Source of the DNA: Agrococcus baldri
Lineage (GTDB): Bacteria > Actinomycetota > Actinomycetes > Actinomycetales > Microbacteriaceae
NCBI GenBank assembly: GCA_900114805.1
Contig: FOZN01000002.1
Span: 372,001-436,000 of the forward strand
Direction of reading: 5' to 3'
DNA length: 64,000 nt
Shown here: in pieces, positions 55,632-63,295 of the stretch
Position numbering within the stretch: the stretch's first letter is position 1
Layout of the letters: each line of letters begins with the position of its first letter
The notes under the pieces: model-generated
The model's database searches: none
What the model was told of the DNA's origin: nothing
The model's input: only the letters and a program-made list of their open reading frames with translations
Made by a program: the position numbers and the translations under genes

Positions 55632-55761
55632 TCAAGCCGTCGAGACTACACGAACATCACAGTTCGGTAACGATTTGCGCTCCCGGCGAACGCGGTTGCT
55701 CGAACGGCAGATCCTCAGCAGCGTCGCCGCGCCCGTCGGACGACCTCCTCGGAAGGCATGG

Positions 55762-56376
55762 TCACAGCGAGGCGGGCTCCCGCAGCCCGGTGCGCACCAG
55801 CTGCAGCACCGAGTCGGCCAGCTGCTCGGGCGTGATCGGGCCGTCCGGCCGGTACCACTCGACGATGGAGTTGACCATGCCGAAGGTGAGCCGCTCGGCC
55901 ACCTGCGGCTCCATGTCGGCGCGCAGCGTGCCCTCGTCGCGCGAGAGCTCGAACAGCGTGCGCAGCTTGCGGTCGATCGCCCGCCGCCGCGCCATCGCCT
56001 CAAGCTCGATCGGGGTGTTGCCGCGCAGCCGCAGCAGCAGCGTCACGTAGGGCTTGCGCTCGCACAGCACCAGCACCGCGCCGCGGATCACGAAGCGGAT
56101 GCGGCTGACGACGGCCCCCGTCGTCGCCTCGGGTGCGTCGAACACGGCCTCGAGCGCGTCGAGCGCGTTCGCGAGCGCCACCTCGAGCATCTGCTCCTTG
56201 GAGTCGAAGTGGTGGTAGATCGCCGACTTCGACAGGCCCAGCCTCGCCGCGAGCACGCCGAGGGAGGTGGCGTCGTAGCCGCGCTCGTTGAACGCCTCGA
56301 CGACCACCTCGAGCATCGAGTCGCGGTCGTAGCCGGGGCGGCCTCGGCGCCCGGCGGGCTCGGTCGTGGTGGTCAT
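55762..56376 (-). CDS. paaR: TetR-family regulator, probable PaaR repressor of phenylacetate genes
   Basis: A 204-residue TetR protein. The HTH is GVLAARLGLSKSAIYHHFDSKEQML after a basic lead (GRRGRPGYDRDSML), and the C-terminal RRAIDRKLRTLFELSRDEG and GMVNSIVEWYRPDGPITPEQLAD match TetR_C domains seen in PaaR and related regulators. PaaR releases DNA when phenylacetyl-CoA is present. It lies next to paaK on the same strand, and two 22-bp palindromes in the window (49126-49147 and 58319-58340) fit its operators. The assignment rests on context and operator symmetry. Confidence 0.85.
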   Translation of the reverse strand: MTTTTEPAGRRGRPGYDRDSMLEVVVEAFNERGYDATSLGVLAARLGLSKSAIYHHFDSKEQMLEVALANALDALEAVFDAPEATTGAVVSRIRFVIRGAVLVLCERKPYVTLLLRLRGNTPIELEAMARRRAIDRKLRTLFELSRDEGTLRADMEPQVAERLTFGMVNSIVEWYRPDGPITPEQLADSVLQLVRTGLREPASL

Positions 56377-56406
56377 CTCACCAGTCTCCCAGCGCCGTCA
56401 GCGGTC

Positions 56407-56467
56407 CCGAGGCCCGAGACGGGCCTCGGCGCTGGGGTCGCGGCGGAGGCCCGAAAGGGCCTCCGCT
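56407..56467. repeat. 61-bp double-hairpin dispersed repeat, intergenic copy
   Basis: This element occupies the gap between the paaK stop codon and the paaR start. It contains two stem-loops, GAGGCCCG/CGGGCCTC and GGAGGCCC/GGGCCTCC, and matches the element at 60742-60802 at 59 of 61 positions. It abuts the paaK stop codon and could act as a terminator. Confidence 0.85.
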
Positions 56468-57808
56468 TCACGCTCCACCGCGCAGGTCGTAGACGCGCTT
56501 GTACTTGCCCTCCGAGCGAGGCAACGACCCGCACGGCACGATCTGCACGCGCACCGAGGTGCCGATGCGGTCCTTGATGCGCACGCGCAGGATGTGCGCG
56601 GCCGCCTCCGAGACCTCGTGCGGCACGTGCGGCGTCGGCTCGATCTTCACGGTCATCTCGTCCATGCGGCCCGAGCGGGTCAGCTCGAGGATGAAGTGCG
56701 GGGTGAGGTGCTCGATGTCGAGCGCGATCTCCTCGATCTGGGTCGGGAAGAGGTTCACGCCGCGCAGGATGATCATGTCGTCGTTGCGGCCGGTGATCTT
56801 CTCGATGCGGCGCATCGTCGGCTGCGCGCTGCCCGGCAGCAGCCGGCTGAGGTCGCGGGTGCGGTAGCGCAGCACCGGGAACGCGCGCTTCGTCAGCGAG
56901 GTGAACACCAGCTCGCCCTGCTCCCCGTCGGGCAGCACCTCGCCGGTGTCGCCGTCGATGATCTCGGGCAGGAAGTGGTCCTCCCAGATGGTCGGGCCGT
57001 CCTTCGTCGCGGCGAACTCGCTGCCGACGCCCGGCCCCATGACCTCCGACAGCCCGTAGATGTCGACGGCGTCGATGGCCATCCGCTGCTCGAGCTCTGC
57101 CCGCATCTCGTTGGTCCACGGCTCGGCGCCGCAGATCGCCACCTGCAGTGACGTCTCGCGCGGGTCGAGCCCGGCGTCCTCGAACGCATCCGCGATCGTC
57201 AGCAGGTACGAGGGCGTGCACATGATCGCGTCGGGCTCGAAGTCGCGGATCAGCTGCACCTGCCGCACCGTCTGCCCGCCGGAGACCGGGATGGCGGTCG
57301 CGCCCAGCCGCTCGATGCCCGCGTGGGCGCCGAGTCCGCCGGTGAAGAGTCCGTAGCCGTAGGCGTTGTGCACCTTCATGCCCGGTCGCACCCCGGCGGC
57401 GCGCAGCGAGCGGGCGACCACGTCGGCCCAGTTGTCGAGATCGCCCTGCGTGTAGCCGACGACCGTCGGCCGCCCGGTGGTGCCGGAGGAGGCGTGGATG
57501 CGCGTGACCTCCTCCATCGGCACGGCGAACATGCCGTAGGGGTAGGACTCGCGCAGGTCCTCCTTGGTCGTGAAGGGCAGCTTCGCGAGGTCGGAGAGCT
57601 CACGGATGTCGCCGGGGTGCACGCCCGCCTCGTCGAGCTTGCGCGTGTAGGTGGGCACGTTCGCGTAGGCGTGGCGCACCGTCTCCTGCAGGCGCGTCAG
57701 CTGCAGCGCGCGCAGCTCGTCGAGCGAGAGCCGCTCGCCGCTGTCGCGCAGGTCGCCGCTGTCGCGCAGGGCCGCGCTGCCCTGAAGGTCGTCGGATGCG
57801 GTGCTCAT
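56468..57808 (-). CDS. paaK: Phenylacetate-CoA ligase
   Basis: A 446-residue adenylate-forming enzyme that activates phenylacetate with ATP and CoA, the entry step of the pathway. Motifs in order are HASSGTTGRPTVVGYTQ (ATP site), YGLSEVMGPG, YRTRDLSRLL and GRNDDMIILRGVNLFPTQIE, with the late Lys in SLPRSEGKYKRVYDL. The NVPTYTRKLDEAGVHPGDI start matches PaaK. The N-terminus has a short duplicated unit (ALRDSG, DLRDSG) from a tandem repeat near 57740-57780. The ATG at 57808 overlaps the paaI stop codon (ATGA). Confidence 0.96.
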   Translation of the reverse strand: MSTASDDLQGSAALRDSGDLRDSGERLSLDELRALQLTRLQETVRHAYANVPTYTRKLDEAGVHPGDIRELSDLAKLPFTTKEDLRESYPYGMFAVPMEEVTRIHASSGTTGRPTVVGYTQGDLDNWADVVARSLRAAGVRPGMKVHNAYGYGLFTGGLGAHAGIERLGATAIPVSGGQTVRQVQLIRDFEPDAIMCTPSYLLTIADAFEDAGLDPRETSLQVAICGAEPWTNEMRAELEQRMAIDAVDIYGLSEVMGPGVGSEFAATKDGPTIWEDHFLPEIIDGDTGEVLPDGEQGELVFTSLTKRAFPVLRYRTRDLSRLLPGSAQPTMRRIEKITGRNDDMIILRGVNLFPTQIEEIALDIEHLTPHFILELTRSGRMDEMTVKIEPTPHVPHEVSEAAAHILRVRIKDRIGTSVRVQIVPCGSLPRSEGKYKRVYDLRGGA

Positions 57809-58251
57809 GCGGGACCTCCGGGTCCGGTCGGCGCGGTGCGGCTGGTGGTGAAGGAGCGGCCGCGGAACTCGGCGACCGTCTCCCCCGTCTCGTCGACGAT
57901 GGACACGTCGTAGATGCCGTTGCGGCCCGCCTTCCAGCGGCGCTCGGCGGTGGCGGTGAGCCTCTGGCCGGCGTGCGTCGCCTTGGCGAAGGTGATGTCG
58001 GCGCCGGAGGCGACCGTCATGTGCTCGTCCTCGTTGCAGGCGTAGGCGAAGGCGGTATCGGCGAGGGTGAACACCAGCCCGCCGTGCGTGATGCCGAACC
58101 CGTTCACCATCGAGTCGGCGACCGTCATCGTCAGCACCGCGCGGCCGCGCTCGAGCTCGGCGATCTCGATGCCGAACGCCGCCTTGGCGTTGTCGGTCTC
58201 GGCCATGATCGTGGCCAGCCACGACTCGTCCCTGGTCGTCTCCTGCGGCAT
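57805..58251 (-). CDS. paaI: PaaI hotdog-fold thioesterase
   Basis: A 148-residue acyl-CoA thioesterase. MVNGFGITHGGLVFTLADTAFAYACNED is the PaaI active-site helix with the catalytic Asp, and ASGADITFAKATHAGQRLTA completes the hotdog fold. In phenylacetate metabolism PaaI hydrolyses stalled CoA esters, freeing CoA. The ATG at 58251 has GGAGCG upstream and the N-terminus MPQETTRDESW is family-like. It is the first gene of the paaI-paaK-paaR stretch and is divergent from paaA across the shared PaaR operator. Confidence 0.93.
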   Translation of the reverse strand: MPQETTRDESWLATIMAETDNAKAAFGIEIAELERGRAVLTMTVADSMVNGFGITHGGLVFTLADTAFAYACNEDEHMTVASGADITFAKATHAGQRLTATAERRWKAGRNGIYDVSIVDETGETVAEFRGRSFTTSRTAPTGPGGPA

Positions 58252-58289
58252 GCGCGCTCCATTGCGTCGGCGTTCTCGGCAGGGGGCCG

Positions 58290-58340
58290 TTGCAGCCCCG
58301 CACGGGGCGAGTCTATACTTACTGAACGTTCGGTCACTAA
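58290..58340 (+). promoter_or_regulatory. paaA promoter with PaaR operator
   Basis: TTGCAG (58290-58295), an 18-nt spacer and TATACT (58314-58319) form a strong promoter. The palindrome TTACTGAACGTTCGGTCACT followed by AA (58319-58340) overlaps the last base of the -10 box, an ideal repressor position. It lies between divergent paaI and paaA, so it may control both. Confidence 0.88.
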
Positions 58341-58376
58341 TTCGTTGCCGCACGCGACCACAGGAGGAAGTCGACG

Positions 58377-59381
58377 ATGACGCTCACCGCACCCGACGCA
58401 TCCGCTCGCCCTGACGACCAGCGCGAGCTGACCGAGGCAGAGGAGGCCTCGGCGCAGGCCGCCTTCGACGCGATCATCGAGGCCGACCAGCGCATCGAGC
58501 CGCGCGACTGGATGCCCGAGGCATACCGGAAGACGCTGATCCGGCAGATCTCGCAGCACGCGCACTCCGAGATCATCGGCATGCAGCCCGAGGGCAACTG
58601 GATCTCGCGCGCCCCGAGCCTCAAGCGCAAGGCCATCCTGATGGCGAAGGTGCAGGACGAGGCCGGCCACGGGCTCTACCTCTACTCGGCCGCGCAGACG
58701 CTCGGCATCTCGCGCGACGAGATGACCGAGCAGCTGATCGAGTCACGCGCCCGCTACTCGTCGATCTTCAACTACCCCACGCCCACCTGGGCCGACATGG
58801 GGGCGATCGGCTGGCTGGTCGACGGCGCCGCGATCTGCAACCAGGTGCCGCTGTGCCGCGCCTCGTACGGCCCCTACGGGCGCGCGATGGTGCGCATCTG
58901 CAAGGAAGAGTCGTTCCACCAGCGGCAGGGCTTCGAGATCCTGCTCGAGCTCAGCCAGGGCACGCCCGAGCAGCACCAGATGGCGCAGGACGCCGTGAAC
59001 CGCTGGTACTGGCCCTCGCTCATGATGTTCGGCCCGCCGGACGACGAGTCGCCCAACTCGGCGCAGTCGATGGCGTGGAAGATCAAGCGCTTCTCGAACG
59101 ACGAGCTGCGGCAGCGCTTCGTCGGCATGCTCGTGCCGCAGGCCGAGGTGCTGGGGCTGACGCTGCCCGACCCGAACCTGCGCTGGAACGACGAGACCAA
59201 GCAGTGGGACATGTCGGAGATCGACTGGACCGAGTTCAACGAGGTGCTCGCCGGCCGCGGGCCCGCGAACGCGCAGCGCATCCAGCACCGCCGCGACGCG
59301 CACGAGAGCGGCGCATGGGTGCGCGAGGCCGCCGCCGCGTACGCCGAGAAGCAGGCGGCGCGCGAGCGCCAGGCCGCATGA
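58377..59381 (+). CDS. paaA: PaaA, catalytic subunit of the phenylacetyl-CoA epoxidase
   Basis: A 334-residue ferritin-like di-iron oxygenase subunit. Iron-binding helices carry [18 protein letters not shown] and [17 protein letters not shown]; the [31 protein letters not shown] core is highly conserved. With PaaC it forms the complex that epoxidises the aromatic ring of phenylacetyl-CoA. The ATG at 58377 has a perfect AGGAGG. It is the first gene of paaABCDE-paaG. Confidence 0.97.
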   Translation: MTLTAPDASARPDDQRELTEAEEASAQAAFDAIIEADQRIEPRDWMPEAYRKTLIRQISQHAHSEIIGMQPEGNWISRAPSLKRKAILMAKVQDEAGHGLYLYSAAQTLGISRDEMTEQLIESRARYSSIFNYPTPTWADMGAIGWLVDGAAICNQVPLCRASYGPYGRAMVRICKEESFHQRQGFEILLELSQGTPEQHQMAQDAVNRWYWPSLMMFGPPDDESPNSAQSMAWKIKRFSNDELRQRFVGMLVPQAEVLGLTLPDPNLRWNDETKQWDMSEIDWTEFNEVLAGRGPANAQRIQHRRDAHESGAWVREAAAAYAEKQAARERQAA

Positions 59382-59388
59382 TGATCTG

Positions 59389-59443
59389 CCGAGTTGAGGT
59401 TCTGCGCCCGTCGCAGCCTCAACTCGGACGCAGAACCTCAACT
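59389..59443 (+). promoter_or_regulatory. Overlapping alternative stem-loops between paaA and paaB
   Basis: CCGAGTTGAGG (59389-59399) can pair with CCTCAACTCGG (59417-59427), and the overlapping AGTTGAGGTTCTGCG (59392-59406) can pair with CGCAGAACCTCAACT (59429-59443). The two stems compete for the same bases. Between stems and paaB the ribosome site GGAGTGACC remains free. The arrangement looks like an attenuator or an mRNA processing/stability switch. Confidence 0.6.
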
Positions 59444-59460
59444 GACGAGATGGAGTGACC

Positions 59461-59766
59461 ATGGCATCACCAGGCGATGTGGCCGGCGAGGGCTGGCCGC
59501 TGTACGAGGTGTTCGTGCGCGCGAACCGCGGGCTGAGCCACGTGCACGTGGGCTCGCTGCACGCGCCCGACGACGACATGGCGCTGCGCAACGCGCGCGA
59601 CCTCTACACGCGCCGCAACGAGGGCGTCTCGGTGTGGGTGGTGCGCTCGAGCGCGATCACCACCAGCGACCCCGACCAGAAGGGCGCCTTCTTCGAGAGC
59701 CCGGCGGGCAAGAACTACCGGCACGCGAAGTACTACGAGAAGAGCGCGGAGGTGCCGCACCTGTGA
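59461..59766 (+). CDS. paaB: PaaB, subunit of the phenylacetyl-CoA epoxidase
   Basis: A 101-residue small subunit. WPLYEVFVRANRGLSHVHVGSLHAPDDDMALRNARDLYTRRNEG and the VWVVRSSAITTSDPDQKGAFFE end are diagnostic for PaaB, which bridges PaaAC trimers and is needed for activity. The start ATG at 59461 follows GGAGTGACC. Its stop codon overlaps the paaC start (GTGA). Confidence 0.96.
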   Translation: MASPGDVAGEGWPLYEVFVRANRGLSHVHVGSLHAPDDDMALRNARDLYTRRNEGVSVWVVRSSAITTSDPDQKGAFFESPAGKNYRHAKYYEKSAEVPHL

Positions 59767-60716
59767 ACGCGCAGCTGAACGACGCCGAGCTCACCGCCGA
59801 GCCGCAGCCCGTCGACCCGAGCGACGCCGCGCAGCCGAAGCAGCGCGACGCCGCTGCGGTCAACGCCGAGTACGACGCCGAGGCGGCCGACGTGCACGGC
59901 GAGGTCACCGTCGACGAGCTCGACCTCGCCGCCGAGCTCTCGGGCGTGCCCTCCGCCAAGGCCACCGCCGACATCGCCGAGTACGCGCTGCGGCTCGGCG
60001 ACGACGCGCTGATCCTCTCCCAGCGGCTCGGCTGGTGGATCTCGCGCGCGCCAGAGCTCGAGGAGGACATGGCGCTGGGCAACATCGCCCTCGACCTGCT
60101 CGGCCATGCCCGATCCCTGCTGCACTACGCCGGCAGCGCGACGGGCAAGTCCGAGGACGACCTCGCCTACTTCCGCGACGAGCACGAGTTCCGCTGCGCG
60201 TGGCTGTTCGAGCAGCCGAACGGCGACTTCGCCCACACCACCGTGCGCGGCCTGATCGCCGCGATCTGGATGCAGGAGCTCTACACGGCGCTGTCGCAGT
60301 CGACGGATGCGTCGCTCGCGGCCATCGCGGCGAAGTCGGTCAAGGAGGTGGCCTACCACCGCGACCACGCCGTGCAGTGGACGCTGCGCCTGGCCGGCGG
60401 CACCGAGGAGTCGCGCCGCCGGCTGCTCGAAGGCCTCACCGACCTGTGGACGTACACCGACGAGCTCTTCCGCGACGACGAGCTGCATGACCGCCTCGAC
60501 GGCATCGCGCCGCGGCCCTCGAGCCTGCGCGCCGGCTATGACGAGATCTGGAACGCGGTGCTGGCCGAGGCCGAGATAGAGCCTGCGGACTACGTCGGCC
60601 GCAAGATCGGCTCGTCGTCCGGCGGCGGCCGCCACGGCAACCACTCGACGCACCTGGGCCCGCTGCTGGCCGAGATGCAGGTGCTGGCGCGCCGCCACCC
60701 GGGGGCGACGTGGTGA
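59763..60716 (+). CDS. paaC: PaaC, structural subunit of the phenylacetyl-CoA epoxidase
   Basis: A 317-residue protein beginning at GTG. The first 60 residues are an acidic, Ala/Glu-rich extension absent from E. coli PaaC; the ferritin-like core begins near LRLGDDALILSQRLGWWISRAPELEEDMALGNIALDLLGHARSLL and includes YHRDHAVQWTLRLAGGTEESRRR. PaaC supports PaaA, whose iron site does the chemistry; PaaC usually lacks a complete di-iron site. Overlaps paaB by 4 bp and paaD by 4 bp. Confidence 0.95.
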   Translation: MNAQLNDAELTAEPQPVDPSDAAQPKQRDAAAVNAEYDAEAADVHGEVTVDELDLAAELSGVPSAKATADIAEYALRLGDDALILSQRLGWWISRAPELEEDMALGNIALDLLGHARSLLHYAGSATGKSEDDLAYFRDEHEFRCAWLFEQPNGDFAHTTVRGLIAAIWMQELYTALSQSTDASLAAIAAKSVKEVAYHRDHAVQWTLRLAGGTEESRRRLLEGLTDLWTYTDELFRDDELHDRLDGIAPRPSSLRAGYDEIWNAVLAEAEIEPADYVGRKIGSSSGGGRHGNHSTHLGPLLAEMQVLARRHPGATW

Positions 60717-61285
60717 GCCGCACCGAGGCCGCGCGCGACGACCGAGGCCCGGGACGGGCCTCGGCGCTGGCGTCGCGGCGGAGGCCCGAAAGGGCCTCCG
60801 CTCCAGAGCTCCAGCGCGCGTGGGAGGTCGCCGCGGCGGTCGCCGACCCCGAGGTGCCCGTGCTCACCATCGAGGATCTCGGGGTGCTGCGCGCGGTCGA
60901 GGTCGACGCATCCGGCGTGCGCGTCACGCTCACCCCCACCTACTCGGGCTGCCCGGCCATCGACCAGATGCGCGACGACGTGCTGCTGGCGCTGACCGCC
61001 GAGGGCTACCGCGACATCACCGTCGACTTCACCCTCAGCCCCGCCTGGACCACCGACTGGATGAGTGAGGCCGGCAAGGCGAAGCTCGAGGCCTACGGCA
61101 TCGCCCCGCCCACGCACCGCGCGGGCGAGCGAGGCGGCCCGATCCCGGTGATGCTGGGCGTGAAGTGCCCGCGCTGCCAGAGCCTGCGCACCCGCGAGGT
61201 CTCGCGCTTCGGCTCCACCGCCTGCAAGAGCCACTTCGAGTGCCTGGCGTGCCTCGAGCCCTTCGACCACTTCAAGGTGCACTGA
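60713..61285 (+). CDS. paaD: PaaD, maturation factor of the epoxidase, with a repeat-derived N-terminal insert
   Basis: A 190-residue protein starting with GTG that overlaps the paaC stop codon. The DUF59/MIP18-type domain is AAAVADPEVPVLTIEDLGVLRAVE to about residue 110, and the C-terminal zinc-like motif reads CPRCQSLRTREVSRFGSTACKSHFECLACLEPF. PaaD is thought to help assemble the PaaE iron-sulfur or PaaA di-iron centre. Residues about 11-30 (RGPGRASALASRRRPERAS) are encoded by the 61-bp double-hairpin repeat and are absent from the family, as normal PaaD proteins begin near the WELL/WEVAAAVxDPE region. Confidence 0.92.
   Translation: MSRTEAARDDRGPGRASALASRRRPERASAPELQRAWEVAAAVADPEVPVLTIEDLGVLRAVEVDASGVRVTLTPTYSGCPAIDQMRDDVLLALTAEGYRDITVDFTLSPAWTTDWMSEAGKAKLEAYGIAPPTHRAGERGGPIPVMLGVKCPRCQSLRTREVSRFGSTACKSHFECLACLEPFDHFKVH
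60742..60802 (+). repeat. 61-bp double-hairpin dispersed repeat, copy inside paaD
   Basis: 59 of 61 positions match the intergenic copy at 56407-56467, including both stem-loops (GAGGCCCG/CGGGCCTC and GGAGGCCC/GGGCCTCC). The element has no stop codon in the paaD frame, so the reading frame is kept. Confidence 0.9.
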
Positions 61286-61287
61286 GC

Positions 61288-62445
61288 GTGGCCGCGATCA
61301 ACCTGGGCAGCCAGGGCCTGCCGACCGGCGGGGCGCCCGGCGCCACCGCATCCGCCCGCCGCCGCGGCCGCTTCCACGCCCTCGAGGTGGCTGAGGTGCG
61401 GCCGCTGACCGCCGAATCGGTCGAGGTGACCTTCGCGGTGCCCGACGAGCTGCACGACGCGTTCGGCTACGTCGCCGGCCAGCACCTGGCGCTGCGCAAG
61501 ACCATCGACGGCCACGAGATGCGCCGCTCCTACTCGATCTGCCGCCCGCCGACCCCCGGCAGCATCTCGGTCGCCATCAAGCGCGACCTGGGCGGCCGCT
61601 TCTCGACCTGGGCGAACAGCGAGCTGCAGGCGGGCGAGCGCATCGACGTGATGAGCCCCGAGGGCTCGTTCACCTCGTCGCTCGACCGGGTCGACGGCGT
61701 GCACGTGGTCGGCATCGCGGCGGGATCGGGCATCACGCCGATGATGGCGCTCGCCAACGAGGTGCTCTCGGGCAGCGAGAGCTCGACCTTCTCGCTGCTG
61801 TTCTCGAACCGCTCGACGCTCGATGTGATGTTCATCGAGGAGCTCGCCGACCTCAAGGACCGCTACCCGGCGCGCCTCGCCCTGCACCACGTGCTCTCGC
61901 GCGAGCAGCGCGCGGCGCCGCTGATGTCGGGCCGCATCGACCAGGAGCGGCTCGAGCGCATCCTCGCCGAGCTCATCCGCCCCGAGAGCGTCGACGAGTG
62001 GTTCCTGTGCGGGCCGTTCGAGCTCGTGCAGCTGTGCCGCGACGTGCTCGCGGGCGCCGGCGTCGACCCCTCGCACGTGCGCTACGAGCTGTTCACCACG
62101 GGCAGGCCGACGGATGCCGCGGGCGACCGGGGCAGGCCGGTGGTCGTCGAGGAGGGCCAAGACACCTGGACGCTCGACTTCACCCTCGACGGGCAGTCGT
62201 CGCAGGTGCAGAGCCCGGTGGCGGCGCAGGAGTCGATCCTGAACGCCGCCCTGCGCGTGCGGCCGGACGTGCCGTTCGCGTGCGCGGGCGGCGTCTGCGG
62301 CACCTGCCGCGCGAAGGTCGTCTCGGGCAGCGTGAACATGACCGAGAACTACGCGCTGGAGCCCGACGAGCTCGAGCGCGGCTACGTGCTCACCTGCCAG
62401 TCCCACCCGAAGACCGACACGGTGGTCGTCGACTACGACGTCTAG
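61288..62445 (+). CDS. paaE: PaaE, reductase of the phenylacetyl-CoA epoxidase
   Basis: A 385-residue electron-transfer protein. A ferredoxin reductase module (FAD site RRSYSICRPPTPG, NADPH site VGIAAGSGITPMMALANEVL) precedes a C-terminal plant-type [2Fe-2S] domain with cysteines in CAGGVCGTCRAKVVSG and the later VLTCQSHP. It moves electrons from NADPH to the PaaAC di-iron centre. The first 30 residues are a Gly/Ala/Arg-rich lead. Starts with GTG 2 bp after the paaD stop codon. Confidence 0.96.
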   Translation: MAAINLGSQGLPTGGAPGATASARRRGRFHALEVAEVRPLTAESVEVTFAVPDELHDAFGYVAGQHLALRKTIDGHEMRRSYSICRPPTPGSISVAIKRDLGGRFSTWANSELQAGERIDVMSPEGSFTSSLDRVDGVHVVGIAAGSGITPMMALANEVLSGSESSTFSLLFSNRSTLDVMFIEELADLKDRYPARLALHHVLSREQRAAPLMSGRIDQERLERILAELIRPESVDEWFLCGPFELVQLCRDVLAGAGVDPSHVRYELFTTGRPTDAAGDRGRPVVVEEGQDTWTLDFTLDGQSSQVQSPVAAQESILNAALRVRPDVPFACAGGVCGTCRAKVVSGSVNMTENYALEPDELERGYVLTCQSHPKTDTVVVDYDV

Positions 62446-62481
62446 ACCATTACGGTGATCGAGCAGAGACGAAGGAGTCCC

Positions 62482-63255
62482 ATGATCGAGCTGACCATCG
62501 CCGACGACGTGGCCGAGGTGGTGCTGAACGCGCCCGAGCAGCGCAACGCGGTCGACGCATCCGCCCTGCAGGAGATGGCGGATGCGTACCGGCAGGCCGA
62601 GCAGGCGGGCGTGCGCGCGCTCGTGCTGCGCGGGGAGGGCAAGGCCTTCTGCGCCGGCCGCGACATCTCGCAAGTGGACCCGGTGACCGACGACGCCTCC
62701 GGCTTCCTGCGCGGCAGGCTGCAGCCGCTGCTCGAGCAGATGGCGGCCTTCCCTGCACCCACCTTCGCGGTCGCGCACGGCGCGTGCCTCGGCATCGGGC
62801 TCGGGCTGCTGATCGCGACCGACGTGGTCTACGTGGCCGAGTCGGCGAAGCTCGGCAGCCCCTTCGCCGCACTCGGCGCCACGCTCGACTCGGGCGGGCA
62901 CGCGCTCTTCTTCGAGCGGCTCGGCGCGCACCGCACCTTCGACCTGATCTACTCGGGACGGCTCATGTCGGGCGCCGAGGCGGTCGCGGCCGGGCTCTTC
63001 TCGCAGGCCTTCCCCGACGACGAGGTGCTGGCAGCGACCCGGGCGGCGGCCGCGCACGCGGCGCAGGGGCCGACGCTCGCGTTCCTGGCGACCAAGGAGA
63101 TCCTCCGCGGGCTGCGCGACGAGCGGCAGGGGCTGTGGCGCTCGGTCGAGGCCGAGAACGCGGCGCAGGTCGCGCTGGCCCAGACGGAGGACTTCCGCGA
63201 GGGGTTCGCGGCCTTCCAGCAGAAGCGGAAGCCGAGCTTCACCGGCCGCGGCTGA
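62482..63255 (+). CDS. paaG: Enoyl-CoA hydratase/isomerase, PaaG-like
   Basis: A 257-residue crotonase-fold enzyme. The oxyanion segments are AFCAGRDISQVDP and AVAHGACLGIGLGLLIATDVVY, followed by KLGSPFAALGATLDSGGHALFFERLG. In this position the expected reaction is isomerisation of the ring-1,2-epoxide of phenylacetyl-CoA to oxepin-CoA. An Asp in the ATLDSGG segment could be the catalytic acid. It has its own ribosome site (GAAGGAGT) 36 bp after paaE. The general family is certain; the exact role is inferred from context. Confidence 0.87.
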   Translation: MIELTIADDVAEVVLNAPEQRNAVDASALQEMADAYRQAEQAGVRALVLRGEGKAFCAGRDISQVDPVTDDASGFLRGRLQPLLEQMAAFPAPTFAVAHGACLGIGLGLLIATDVVYVAESAKLGSPFAALGATLDSGGHALFFERLGAHRTFDLIYSGRLMSGAEAVAAGLFSQAFPDDEVLAATRAAAAHAAQGPTLAFLATKEILRGLRDERQGLWRSVEAENAAQVALAQTEDFREGFAAFQQKRKPSFTGRG

Positions 63256-63295
63256 GGCGGCCGGCCAGGCCAGCCGCACGGCGTAGCCTGCCGCC

